Shown here in pieces: positions 47,701 to 53,484 of a stretch of 64,000 nt of DNA (position 1 is the first letter of the stretch; each line of letters begins with the position of its first letter). The DNA is taken from assembly GCA_964410665.1 (NCBI GenBank), contig CAYPIE010000007.1:56960-120959 (forward strand), in the 5' to 3' direction. Position numbers and translations under genes: made by a program. The notes under the pieces were generated by a model. The model did not search any database. It saw only the letters and a list, made by a program, of their open reading frames with translations, and had not been told where the DNA came from. Origin of the DNA: CAYPIE01 sp964410665 (GTDB lineage Bacteria > Planctomycetota > Planctomycetia > Gemmatales > Gemmataceae).

Positions 47701-50700
47701 CTCGACATCGGGGTCAATCGATGGAGTACTAGGGGTCACCACGATGGGACTGTTGGCACTGAATCCAAGTTCCACATTGACCGTCGGTGCCATCGATTCA
47801 CCGAGAGCCAGCAGCCCGTGAACGGTCGTCGGAAGCGTAACCTTCCCGGATGCTAAGAACTCTGGGGTGAGGACTCCGGAGGTAGCGTTTTCGGTGGCCG
47901 CAAAGCCGAGCTCTTCGGCCCCGGCGATGGAGATCGCCGGGATCGCACCTTGGAACACAAGTGCTTTATCGATGACCGTCACCGATAGGACATCGCCGAG
48001 GGTTCCCCCTTCATAGGGAGTACCGTTGTAAGCCGCCGGGAAGCTAATGCTGTCGAGCACGCCGTTGAGATCGCTGGCCAACTCGCCGCGCATCGCGTTG
48101 TCCATCGTATCGGCCTTGGCCAGCATCACGGTAATCGGGCTACCACCGGCAATGGCCACGCTAAACTCAGCATCCGCGTCGAGTTGTCCATTCGCCGGTG
48201 CACTCATCCCCGCCGTGATGGTCACGCCGGCAAGCTGAGGAGAAAACTCACTGAGAAGGATCCGCCCATCGGCTGCCGCGCCAGTGCCCGGGTCGGCCAA
48301 CTTGAGGCTCCCACCCACGGTGAAGTCCGCACCGCCTCCGACAACTCCGACCTCAAGTAAGCCAAGTGAGCCACTGAGTTCGATGGCTTTTGCGTCAAAC
48401 TGTAATGACGCGCTGATTTCCGACCCTTCCGTGAGAAAGGCACGCTTCAGGAGCGTGTCACCATGCAGCGGCGTTCCGGTAATGATCCCATCACCATCGC
48501 GGTCGCTGCCCAGAATCCCAAGCACAAATCCGAGCAAAGACGCAGGCATATCCGTCTCGGCTAAACTCTGGATGGCCAAGACAGACATCCCATCCGGGGT
48601 GGTGGTATCCTGAATCTGCAACCCAACATCTTCGCGAGCCAACGTGTTCGGGTCGTCCGGAATAATCGCAACGACCAGCTCCCCATCGGATACCCCGGCT
48701 GCCATCGCAGCGTTGTCGATTGCGTCGATGACCCCTCCGAGGGTCGCGGGCGTTAGCCCCTCGAAGTTGACTTGGAAATTGGTGCCATCGCGAAGGGTGA
48801 ATTGCACCAGGTCGGCATTCCCGTCCGTCAGATCGATCTTGTCAGCGTTGGGTAAGCTCCCCAGGGTGGTCTCGGTGGTCGCCAGGAACCCGCCACCGAT
48901 CGGGGATAGATCGAGTCCGGCTGTAAAGTTGGCGTTTACGGTCGTTGTTACTGTCGCGTCAGCTTTCCCGGTGAGCCCAAGGCTTCCCAGCATGCCGAGA
49001 TCAAAGCCCTCGTTGATCATAAGCATGAGAGGTTCTGAAACCGTCTGCTCTAACTCGAACCCAAGCGTCAACAACCGCTCCGCTGGGGCGTACTCCAGAC
49101 TAGCAGTGTTTGGACTCAGCAACGTATTGAGTTCGCTGGTCAGTTCTCCCAGGGTATCAAAGCGGAAAACAGCATTGCTCAACAGCCGCTCAAAGCCGAG
49201 TTGGAGGGTGCCCGCCTCGTTGGCACCGTAACGGAAGTTCAAACGGTCCCCTGAGGTGAGGGCTCGGAATGTGAGGTTGCTGGTTTCTGGATTGTCCGGA
49301 TCTGTGAATGCCACCTCTACCTTGCCATCAAGACCTGCCGCCGTTAACCCCGCCTGCACTGAACTGAGAACTTCGGTGGGAGTCTTCGCGCCACCCTCGA
49401 CCATCACATCGAAAGGCTCACTGACCGTGGGGGGTTCGGCTGTGGGGTTGGTCAAGATGATGGAGAAGTTGGCGACTTCGAGCGACTTCTCATCGGACAC
49501 GTCGGGAAGTTGAGGCAGCGTGTATTCGCTGACCCCACGGATGTCGACGTCATAGAGGTCAGAAACGAACTCATCAAATACACCCGCGAAATCCGCGAAG
49601 GAGTTCAAGTCCTCAGTGACAAACGGGATGCCGTCCACCGGGTTCAGAGCACCGGAGACGGTCTGGAACGCGGAACCGACTTGCGTCAACAGCGCTCCTA
49701 GGTCTCCTGGAGTAATGTCCTTGAAATTGACCAGCCCGTCCGGCGCGTTGAATGCGATTTGAGGCACAGGTTCATTAAACACATCCGCGTCCGTGACGGT
49801 TAAGGTCCCGGTCGCGCTATAACCCGAGGAAAGGGTACCGGTTACTGGCAGCGTGACGTTTAGCGCGTCCGCACTCCCCATCGTGGTCGAGCTGGCCAGC
49901 GAATCGATGGGAGTGCCCAGAAGCTCAGTCACCGTTAGTCGATTATCGCCGCTGGGCTCGCTGATGGTCACCTCGACATCTGCGTTCAAGTTGACGCTGC
50001 CATCGGTCACCGAGGCATCGAGCAAGCCTAAGCGTACGGCAACGTCGAAGTTGTTGGCGAACGCTGCTTGTACTCCAGTTGTGAACGGGGATTCAAAATT
50101 GACAAAACTCGCTTCCCCTTGGGTCAACCCCGGTGTCCGGTCGTAACCAAGATCAAAGTCCAGCTGCAAGGAACTTTGCAGCGTGATCTCTCCGGTTGCA
50201 CGGATCCCGAAACGATCCTCTATCTGTTCGCCTAACTCCAAGGGGAGGGTCTTCGCCAAGGAAGGAGCCCACTGAATGTCGATCTGGATAAGCGTGTCGG
50301 TGGATTCGTCGGTCGCAGTGAGCATCGGGATCCCATTCAAGCTGTCCGTCAGGCTCTGCGTATCCACCGCATCCATGTTTCCATCGTTATCGAGTTGCTC
50401 ACGCACCAGTGCCACCAGTTCGGTCGAGATCGTCTCACCCGGGGCCACCAGTTTCCCCAGGGTCTCCCCGGCCAGTGGCACTCCCTGCGCAAATTCGCCA
50501 AGAGTGATGAGTTCGGTATCGGACCAGGTCACTAGCGACTCCAAGCCGCTGAGCAGTGCGGTCCGATCGAGCTCGGTCAGAGTCTGATTCGCAGGAGCTA
50601 GCCGGTCTTCAAGTGGCTCAAAGCGCAGCTTGCAGCGCTGAACTTGTCCTTTGATGGGTTTGCGGACTTCCTGGGTCAGTTTGGAAGGTTGTTGTGGAGT

Positions 50701-50703
50701 CAC
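35746..50703 (-). CDS. Giant FEPLEDR surface-type protein with RTX calcium-binding repeats (4985 residues)
   Basis: This is a single uninterrupted reading frame of nearly 15 kb. The planctomycete N-terminal signature FEPLEDRLAP is at residues 28-37. Residues ~40-2330 are beta-rich with recurring amphipathic helical stretches of the type LLNSLSDLSLGSVVDSLESV and repeated 'VTLGD..LTFRALTSGDRLNFRYGANEAGTLQLGF' modules. Residues ~2340-4175 hold RTX-type nonapeptides (GGAGNDSILGGEGSDNLFG). Residues ~4230-4870 form a second repeat array of ~35-residue strands, and the end is a short non-repeat domain. Very acidic; no Cys-rich or enzymatic motif was recognised. It is presumably exported and calcium-stabilised, as an adhesin or envelope component. 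The ATG has GGAG 11 bases upstream. It is flanked by a hairpin and an ABC exporter operon, but a dedicated type I export link is unproven. Confidence 0.85.
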   Translation of the reverse strand: MTPQQPSKLTQEVRKPIKGQVQRCKLRFEPLEDRLAPANQTLTELDRTALLSGLESLVTWSDTELITLGEFAQGVPLAGETLGKLVAPGETISTELVALVREQLDNDGNMDAVDTQSLTDSLNGIPMLTATDESTDTLIQIDIQWAPSLAKTLPLELGEQIEDRFGIRATGEITLQSSLQLDFDLGYDRTPGLTQGEASFVNFESPFTTGVQAAFANNFDVAVRLGLLDASVTDGSVNLNADVEVTISEPSGDNRLTVTELLGTPIDSLASSTTMGSADALNVTLPVTGTLSSGYSATGTLTVTDADVFNEPVPQIAFNAPDGLVNFKDITPGDLGALLTQVGSAFQTVSGALNPVDGIPFVTEDLNSFADFAGVFDEFVSDLYDVDIRGVSEYTLPQLPDVSDEKSLEVANFSIILTNPTAEPPTVSEPFDVMVEGGAKTPTEVLSSVQAGLTAAGLDGKVEVAFTDPDNPETSNLTFRALTSGDRLNFRYGANEAGTLQLGFERLLSNAVFRFDTLGELTSELNTLLSPNTASLEYAPAERLLTLGFELEQTVSEPLMLMINEGFDLGMLGSLGLTGKADATVTTTVNANFTAGLDLSPIGGGFLATTETTLGSLPNADKIDLTDGNADLVQFTLRDGTNFQVNFEGLTPATLGGVIDAIDNAAMAAGVSDGELVVAIIPDDPNTLAREDVGLQIQDTTTPDGMSVLAIQSLAETDMPASLLGFVLGILGSDRDGDGIITGTPLHGDTLLKRAFLTEGSEISASLQFDAKAIELSGSLGLLEVGVVGGGADFTVGGSLKLADPGTGAAADGRILLSEFSPQLAGVTITAGMSAPANGQLDADAEFSVAIAGGSPITVMLAKADTMDNAMRGELASDLNGVLDSISFPAAYNGTPYEGGTLGDVLSVTVIDKALVFQGAIPAISIAGAEELGFAATENATSGVLTPEFLASGKVTLPTTVHGLLALGESMAPTVNVELGFSANSPIVVTPSTPSIDPDVEALLNSLSDLSLGSVVDSLESVANFLRDSELGIFTQPLPLVNQSVRDLVGLVDDIEAALASFRAEVADLSNTLTSRIGELRDALIMPPGMGQASLFEELNTAGQGELAERLVQALNHLEDVVTRLPRTLDLDALVGPQIPIEILSAINYFSSQAEEFLGDTTGVTPERVEAFTTAFFDLRTSLPVAESLGQFFFRGLGLDTLVDKTGLDSVAADLATASADLSGDAKSTFDNLHDQLIAALALADDRVDVVKLIDFVNGFTQAVSDFEDALADADLTDDFTMLGDRLRTAFPAFFDVRLVDDASGQSLEFRLNYQIAAPIPNQTLDFSAATSLFGLPASVQSGGTLEVEVGAMLNLGFGVDLASLSDPVAGFFLTTDSDIEADLQVKAEGITLEASFGGITATLGGSDSYVRLSEDPSDEDAGPIAFRIGLDKAGGSVDSDQRVQLTGNDLTESLKVSAPMGGFEADLEVTAPLAGGSDTNLTLALTDVTDFSSFQLVNFPTFDFSDLKLDLSSILNGVDELLKLLENSLQTGGVEKIPLIGDGLNDLGMFIERFRDEFFTPLKDELTAIDENLKDEAAITTAVQDLLFKYLGPGSGGVTGLNILAKPNSSELVTAATDIPVTVTLGDDLSLLTDPDASITVDFHFYVSESTTVDFDLGFDALKILTAEGEGGINLGVEFDVEFSLELNKQEGIKLILNEASEVTPDLSDPNNSIMVDPELELKLTVELTPDTSANVSLFFLKLGLSEAPGGADTGFTGVLYLDLSKGTDTEVPLAELLALEVTPNFQADIQVDLRLNAGVGGIGAGLNTNLPSIRADLRVDWDFAIDSGGGRGELQVFRLDDISLDIGGFLSGPVLEVLEGLDRFIEPIRPILAFLNAEVPLISEVSQLVGQGPFTFTDGIRLLGDGGDTVATVIDLLSAVSSFVGTSVSDQEVVVNFGDFILIDVPKNINASASTSLLDPGFTVTEMSDGTFMEETGPDSVNGSNNSLKGTFDQLRSKPGTSDAMGTPGLGIEFPLLDNPSMIVNVLLGKPVDLIAWDIPRLEASFTFNQIFGPIIPPFPVFATIGGTFGAFADFYVGLDTRGLQTGNFFDGIYFGDRDPTTPGGTDVPEVGLFMEFTAGAEINVVVAKAGVKGGVGADINANWNDPNEDGKYYLDEVHANAQRGLECIFDLEGALTAFLRAYLKIEIDLRFFTITIVDTDFTIIDATLFDFSLSCPPLPDPIPASIDADGRVTLHTGANSGARQPGAMDIADVVTIRGEVDLDGDGVLTPTIDKNGDGFIKPDDGDVLGEDLSDEPNAIVVEAFGIVQILTGVTSIYADLGKTNDEDDILTVHPDLDIPLEVYGGGGDDEITTGKAGDTVDAGAGTDTVRGGAGNDSILGGEGSDNLFGNAGGDTLRGGNGDDAIYGGNNDGQDVGDTGDSLDGGGGNDRMFGHLGNDTLEGGQGADQMEGNDGDDIVRGQGDDDRLFGNEGNDRLEGGAGNDQLTGGVGSDTLIGGGTDANVADGNDLLVGGNDNDILIGDNGTIGSVILLPGMYGDDTVIGGAGNDQLYGQEGEDLLIGDGDLDAENLVILFDIPTVAGATYDDYLEGNQGSDTLQGGSGNDRLIGGSSASGVDDAADQIQGGIGDDVLLGDNGTVTSLTNAQTDPTGTSGADSLYGGVGNDVLFGGGSSDLLNGDGFGGSGNDVVVGDQGQITPTMIIASTGTGASDQITGASGNDTLLGGDGGDFIAGDHGTDVVIGDNGKVTVDGSQVKRVETATSDQDGNDQITGSNDADILLGGGGKDTINGGLTDDAADILLGDNGLVAFDDGSMEANTIQTTDPTKGDSDSLLGGAGNDTVIGGTAADTLLGDAGQDVLVGDHVLIKRDPNQVLKRVTSIDPGNGGNDVIDGNTQGDIALGGAGDDTITGGSDNAADILIGDNGEVVADDGSDEANDIFTIAPGVGGSDSITGGAGNDTVLGGAAGDDLQGNSDSDVILGDNGYIKRNASNQIELIFTTNPEVGGADTVIGEAGDDTILGGAAGDSLFGNSGSDVVIGDNGLLDYVVDSNPAQVDEIRTTDSSIGGQDTIVGDVGNDTLLGGAEDDTINGNVGLDIILGDNGEVIYHLDGDPATPDRIATTHPFEGGTDLIMGDEDSDTILGGSAGDSIQGNAAPDILIGDQGLVHLLGGQVVLIETTDTVSEQGGTDTIEGNDGNDTLLGGVEGDSLFGNDGDDLILGDEGRVDYLDMDTDPATLDSVMTTKKLLGGNDTIFGQEGRDTVFGGTADDLIEGGLRHDILLGDHGKFDRRFPANQPVESIDIKEDDGGGNDTIFGQEGDDFIYGQQGDDSLFGGAGEDDMLGGHNVRFGADGNDYMDGGADADVMLGDSGQILRTIITPQLPDDLNTPEWLRYPDPFPDVIREIIRFDDDDFLFYGDATPYGNDTMFGQDGRDIMRGQRGDDFMDGGADDDEMAGDLGNDTMAGGDEPDILIGDNGEIIRAFNADGTPRVNSNGFWHRDIALEETARVIGSIDVSGTDSIEDLNLANQILSADMVVLTGLFSATGERILNPDGSWATRLLLLDLASDDASIPGDGFDDSMDGGQDEDVVIGQRGNDTVGGGSENDLVIGDNATALAQYTADLPQILQGIRLIEDTSGFLALPFGGSVIVPDMAVRPREVAFTRPRLDTFVNVTPELQAIALDDALKTPADQDVVAYLTAIPDVSRHAEVLSGNDEVTGGGGDDLVIGDDLEVFAPAAVVLRPIDEARQDIQIAIDAIVDRLETLSRNADLLDYGVANLPTPAAAEIGNDVLEGGSGTDTVYADHAILLTPATPLSSPELDDFPTEATALYERLRLTQYALTDLVLVLEGANHAQQFALIQDSQQNSRTPTIVQAQDVVMFNDQANGNGGRDLIYGDHAVVVMPYLNAAGSWVGAVGVFTPDQPDNNTTEAALAVLETLFDRELAEHVRTQFQSQAPMSSQLSEIAFESQFNQRVGNDTLAGDNQDDILVGDLGLKVLPLVETTPGTDEAAQRLNRAIDDVLRVIEPLFRTEQPGGIVQFRYSSPVRDTSVDGVKPQAYADSVLGGSGKDVLFGDGALLRPLFESGVPLEQSSENASPLPGAGSDPDENTPFDAAGADIVKGQGGHDILFGGRGDDSMLGGGGSDSLFGGRGEDTLKGNKGNDSLIGGSETDLIRGGGGTDFELQSGDGGDDSGDAMVTPISNPVIDQLRRDLATYVGTLATIDPNAGMVVTRAKPLPQLGTPTPVPTLAVGSPGTVTVSLVALDPDGIVDDLLIRSNQNVTADELFARIAPSNVQIVGMAGTVVQFAAGFDANQFRDRVQFDLRGGQDKVTVENSQLRTLEIFLGEGVGEVELRQVNALSNNSFAFIDIEADGPLEKVQITNLAITSNSTDPAIARPELDIVSSLGDIGEVIVSGVTINSKAGNAEINIEARDGAIGSAEIRQSAIDATNPTDNFGDAEVSISAFGDIGSAAIVDTRVTSRAGDALADIDSVAGDITDAVFERVTLTSTARNTEATISAAGAIGSARVLDSRLTNSGELSLLSIRAFGGNIDSAEVRNSSLNNTFGDAFLEIVTEGPAFETLYSIHQARIDNTSLVSDGGVARMSILSHADIDSVSVVGNGTFTSNARDAEIVIQANRDIGLVESRGTSINSTGLGDPDADARMLVQAGGTFAGSINRVIVDGTTVAANTDDAEYLFRATDHIGSVDFTNSAATSVDSDAVVEWVTLLGDIGVVSLRGVTVVSNSGDARVTVDAQNHLDGLTSENLAITSRSGIARLEVATVEGDIGPVAIHRSSVRSDRGLAEVVVNSADQLQELRSESLTLDSTQGTALLTVVAAEVLGMVSLQGLLQRASTALTTLAVNGTVEVSNSTIEGGPSTPSVLGGQVLPGPVNLAILGGAGDNQVSLRGGRIDSIGVVTTSGRDVVSVDTVNLQELFVFLGAGDDQLNLLQSNGQLAILRGGIGTNDQLRRQNSNFGSFDADEFE
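36090..38010 (-). repeat. C-terminal ~35-residue solenoid-like repeats of the giant protein
   Basis: After the RTX block the protein repeats a unit of the type 'DIGSAxIxxTxVxSxxGDAxxxIxAxG' (for example FGDIGSAAIVDTRVTSRAGDA and AIGSARVLDSRLTNSGEL). About fifteen copies are visible. The alternating hydrophobic strands suggest a beta-solenoid. It is distinct from the RTX consensus and lacks its Gly-Asp turns. Confidence 0.65.
38120..43690 (-). repeat. RTX repeat region with ~70-residue higher-order units
   Basis: Within the giant gene, nonapeptides of the pattern GGxGxDxLx run from residue ~2340 to ~4175. In the central part (about 40600-42750) they are organised in units of about 70 residues. 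Each holds 3-4 nonapeptides, closes with D-[IV]-[IL]-[IL]-G-D-[NQHE]-G, and is followed by a non-RTX insert such as LDYVVDSNPAQVDEIRTT. I count about fourteen such closures. Calcium binding is the known role of the nonapeptides; the inserts are unassigned. Confidence 0.85.
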
Positions 50704-50830
50704 GGGGGTATCTCCAATTTCGTGCTATCAGGGGGAGGGAGGTTTACAGAATCCATCGAATGACCGTCCCGCAGGCGGTCGGTAGTGGTTGAGGGCGGGA
50801 ATCGTCTGGAAGCAAACGAAATGACCGCTT

Positions 50831-50913
50831 CAACACAGGGAGTGTGTTGTTCCGTGTGCGGCGCGTAGCCGGACGAGTCCGCTACCCATGAGCTGGGTAG
50901 GGGTGCGACGCGC
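50831..50913. repeat. Cluster of palindromes upstream of the giant gene
   Basis: CAACACA-GGGAG-TGTGTTG (50831-50849). GTAGC(C)GGAC-GA-GTCC-GCTAC (50865-50885, one bulge). CTACCCA-TGAGC-TGGGTAG (50882-50900, sharing bases with the former). An outer GCGCGT/ACGCGC pair (50861-50866 and 50908-50913) encloses the last two. Either a dispersed planctomycete palindromic repeat or a folded 5' leader of the minus-strand gene, whose start lies ~130 bp away. Confidence 0.5.
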
Positions 50914-51249
50914 TGGCGGTCTGGTTACTGTCCGGGACCGAAGTCCAGCGGATGGAACGCAATAACTTTGGCAGGGCTGGAAGGGAAGTGTGCTGCTTTG
51001 CCAGCAAAGCGTACCCAGGCTGCCAAAGATTTCATAAAGAAATCTATATAGGATGGAATGGGTTCTACTTAGAAGGGTTCGTCCGTGAGGAGGTCAAGGC
51101 TGTTGCCTTAGGAGATCGAAATCCAAGAACATTCAGATCTCCACGTGCAAAAATCCGCTCAATAATTAGTTCACTTCTAAGCAATACCCACTGATAGCGT
51201 TCGAGTGTAGTAGCTCGAAACTCTTGTGTCAACCAAAAAAATTGGATTT

Positions 51250-51273
51250 TTCAGAATATTCTCCTATTCTGAA
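51250..51273. promoter_or_regulatory. Perfect 9-bp inverted repeat upstream of ABC operon
   Basis: TTCAGAATA (51250-51258), six-base spacer, TATTCTGAA (51265-51273), in AT-rich DNA 144 bp before the first ABC gene; a TTCGAG/CTCGAA hairpin is at 51200-51219. The form fits a dimeric regulator's operator, or a terminator-like hairpin on the opposite strand. Not assigned to a known regulator. Confidence 0.45.
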
Positions 51274-51416
51274 CATAATTCTTTCGCAATACATGATAGA
51301 GTAACCAAGGTCGCATAAAATTTCTCGCATCGGCTGGCCAAAATCGCTAAGATTCCGTCCATGTTTGCGAATCAGTCTCCATTGACCGACATCGCGAGCT
51401 CGGAACTGGAGCGAGC

Positions 51417-52328
51417 ATGCTTTTTGAACTAAGTCAGATCAATAAAACCTACGGCAACATTCGAGCCTTGCGTGGATTTTCGGTGGCAGTTCCACATGGC
51501 GCCATCGGACTTCTCGGCCCCAATGGCGCAGGAAAGACCACCCTTATCCGTGCGATCCTCGGACTCATTCGACCTGACAGCGGTTCGGGAAGCGTTCTTG
51601 ATCTTGATATTGCGACGGAGCAACTCGCCATTCGCCAAGCAGTGGGCTTTGTTCCCGAAGACGAGTGCTTATTTCCGGGCGTTGTCGGCATTGAGTTTAC
51701 CGCCTATGCCGGGGAACTGGCTGGAATGAACCGCAAAGATGCTCTGCAACGAGCCCATGAAGTCCTCGATTACACTGGTTTGGGGGAAGCGCGATACCGA
51801 CGAGTGGAATCGTATTCCACCGGGATGAAACAACGAATCAAGCTTGCAGCCGCGATTGTGCATGATCCCAAGCTATTGATCCTGGATGAGCCAACCAATG
51901 GATTGGATCCGAAGGGACGCGATGAGGTGTTGGCCCTCACCCGAGACTTGTCGGTTGCCAAGGGGATGAGCCTGTTGTTCTCAAGCCACCTACTCCCGGA
52001 TGTGGAATCGGTTTGTGACCACGTCATGGTGATGAGCAAGGGCCGCCTGATTGCCCAGGGCTCCTTGAGTGACCTCAAAGAACTCCATCAACAGACCTAC
52101 GAAATCCGCGTCAAGCATAACCCAGCTGGATATGTCCAGGCGCTGCAAGCGGTGAATTGCCAGGCCACGCTGAACGAGGAGTTGATTGAGGCGCACTTCG
52201 CTGAAGGGCAAGACGCCCAATTACTCTGGCAGGTGGCGGTGCAACATGGGGAGCAGATTCGGCACCTCCGGCCCAAGCGGGGCACGCTCGAAGAAGTGTT
52301 TCTGAAAGCCGTTCGCGACGGCGAGTGA
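51417..52328 (+). CDS. ABC transporter ATP-binding protein (ABC-2 exporter, first pair)
   Basis: 303 residues with Walker A GPNGAGKTTL, signature YSTGMKQRIKLAAAI, Walker B LLILDEPTNGLDP and H-loop LLFSSHLLPDVES. The C-terminal ~80 residues are the accessory domain common in CcmA/NosF/GldA-type exporters. The start ATG 51417 has GGAG five bases upstream. It is paired with the permease 7 bp downstream and likely energises export of an unknown substrate or a role in envelope/gliding functions, as for GldA. First gene of a four-gene operon. Confidence 0.9.
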   Translation: MLFELSQINKTYGNIRALRGFSVAVPHGAIGLLGPNGAGKTTLIRAILGLIRPDSGSGSVLDLDIATEQLAIRQAVGFVPEDECLFPGVVGIEFTAYAGELAGMNRKDALQRAHEVLDYTGLGEARYRRVESYSTGMKQRIKLAAAIVHDPKLLILDEPTNGLDPKGRDEVLALTRDLSVAKGMSLLFSSHLLPDVESVCDHVMVMSKGRLIAQGSLSDLKELHQQTYEIRVKHNPAGYVQALQAVNCQATLNEELIEAHFAEGQDAQLLWQVAVQHGEQIRHLRPKRGTLEEVFLKAVRDGE

Positions 52329-52335
52329 GGACCCA

Positions 52336-53484
52336 ATGCCAATCTTCGATCAGGGCTACCAGCACTGGCACGGAACCACAAGAGGGCATTTCTGGCGTTT
52401 TTTGGCCATTAGTCGCCAGGGCGTGCGTTCGAAGCTCAAAGGAGGCTTTACCCGGCTGATTATGATCGCAGCCTGGCTTCCGGCGATCGCCCTCGTCAGC
52501 TTGATGGCCGTCTGGGGGCTCGTCGAGCAACAGGCCGAGGTTGTGCAACCGATCTTGCGTGTCATCAGCCTTCCTCCGGAGGTCTCCACCGATCCGATCG
52601 CTTATCGTCAAGCCATCTGGACGATCTGCTACTCCTATTTTTTTTCGATTCAGACCTTTGTCGCCATGATCCTCGTAGTGATCCTCGGACCGGGTTTGAT
52701 CAGTCAGGACCTGCGCTTTAACGCCTTGCCGCTCTATCTCTCTCGCCCCATCACCCGGACGGATTATTTTCTTGGAAAATTCGGGGTCATCGCGCTCGGT
52801 CTCGGATCCGTTGTGGTCATCCCCACGATTGCAGCTTACGGGATGGGTCTGCTCTTTAGCCTTGATCCCACGGTCATTGTGGATACCCTACCCATCTTTC
52901 TTGGGGCCTTGGCGTTTGCCAGCGTCATTGTCTTGAGCACCGGAACCCTCATCTTAGGACTCTCTTCGCTTTCGCGGAGTTCACGCTATGTCGCTGCCTT
53001 CTGGATCGGCATCTGGTTTGTGAGCTCAGCGGTGGCAAGTGCGCTTTCGACCCAACATGTTGTTCAAACCCAGCTCGAATACTCCAGGGCACAGACTGAG
53101 CTCCAGCGAGCCTTTCAGCCGGGTATCTTCGGCAATCGACCGAACGCTCCAGATCCCAATCTTCTGGAACGAATCCGTCAAGCCGATGCTGCTCGCATCG
53201 AAGCTTACCGAAATAACCCGTGGCAAATGGTTTCTTTCACCGGTAACCTTGATCGGATCAAGGCGGTGTTGTTGGACACGAATAGTGCCTGGGATCAATT
53301 CGCCAAGATCGGTAGTTTCGCCAACCGACCGGGATCGCTCGTTGGCGAGGAACCGTTCTTTATCACCACGTTGAAAGGGCCCCAGTATCCGTGGTATTGG
53401 TCGGGCGGCATTCTCCTCGGTCTGATGGGAGCTTCGATATGGATCATGCACCGGCGGGTGCGGTCGCTCGACCGCCTCAAGTAA
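52336..53484 (+). CDS. ABC-2 type permease (first pair)
   Basis: 382 residues with six or so membrane helices. It begins with a soluble PIFDQGYQHWHGTT segment and the first helix near residue 40, and has a large extracytoplasmic region between the last two helices (~235-345). The segment ISQDLRFNALPLYLSRPITRTDYFLGKF is the cytoplasmic coupling region typical of ABC-2 (NosY/GldF-like) permeases. It overlaps the next ATPase gene by 46 bp, so the genes are tightly linked. Substrate unknown. Confidence 0.85.
   Translation: MPIFDQGYQHWHGTTRGHFWRFLAISRQGVRSKLKGGFTRLIMIAAWLPAIALVSLMAVWGLVEQQAEVVQPILRVISLPPEVSTDPIAYRQAIWTICYSYFFSIQTFVAMILVVILGPGLISQDLRFNALPLYLSRPITRTDYFLGKFGVIALGLGSVVVIPTIAAYGMGLLFSLDPTVIVDTLPIFLGALAFASVIVLSTGTLILGLSSLSRSSRYVAAFWIGIWFVSSAVASALSTQHVVQTQLEYSRAQTELQRAFQPGIFGNRPNAPDPNLLERIRQADAARIEAYRNNPWQMVSFTGNLDRIKAVLLDTNSAWDQFAKIGSFANRPGSLVGEEPFFITTLKGPQYPWYWSGGILLGLMGASIWIMHRRVRSLDRLK

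Larger units (their letters stand above)
50704..51416. other. Intergenic region between giant gene and ABC operon
   Basis: About 710 bp containing divergent promoters. The left half is GC-rich and palindromic (separate entry). The right half from ~51170 is AT-rich with two further inverted repeats. One open frame (50952-51194) lacks coding character and a ribosome-binding site and is not called. No RNA gene was recognised. Confidence 0.5.

Noticed and set aside
50858..50918. Hammerhead- or twister-type ribozyme in the palindrome cluster
   Set aside because: The three-way junction shape was tempting, but the conserved core bases of the known self-cleaving ribozymes are absent.
50952..51194. 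81-codon frame in the intergenic region before the ABC operon
   Set aside because: No ribosome-binding site, no recognisable domain and composition unlike neighbouring genes.
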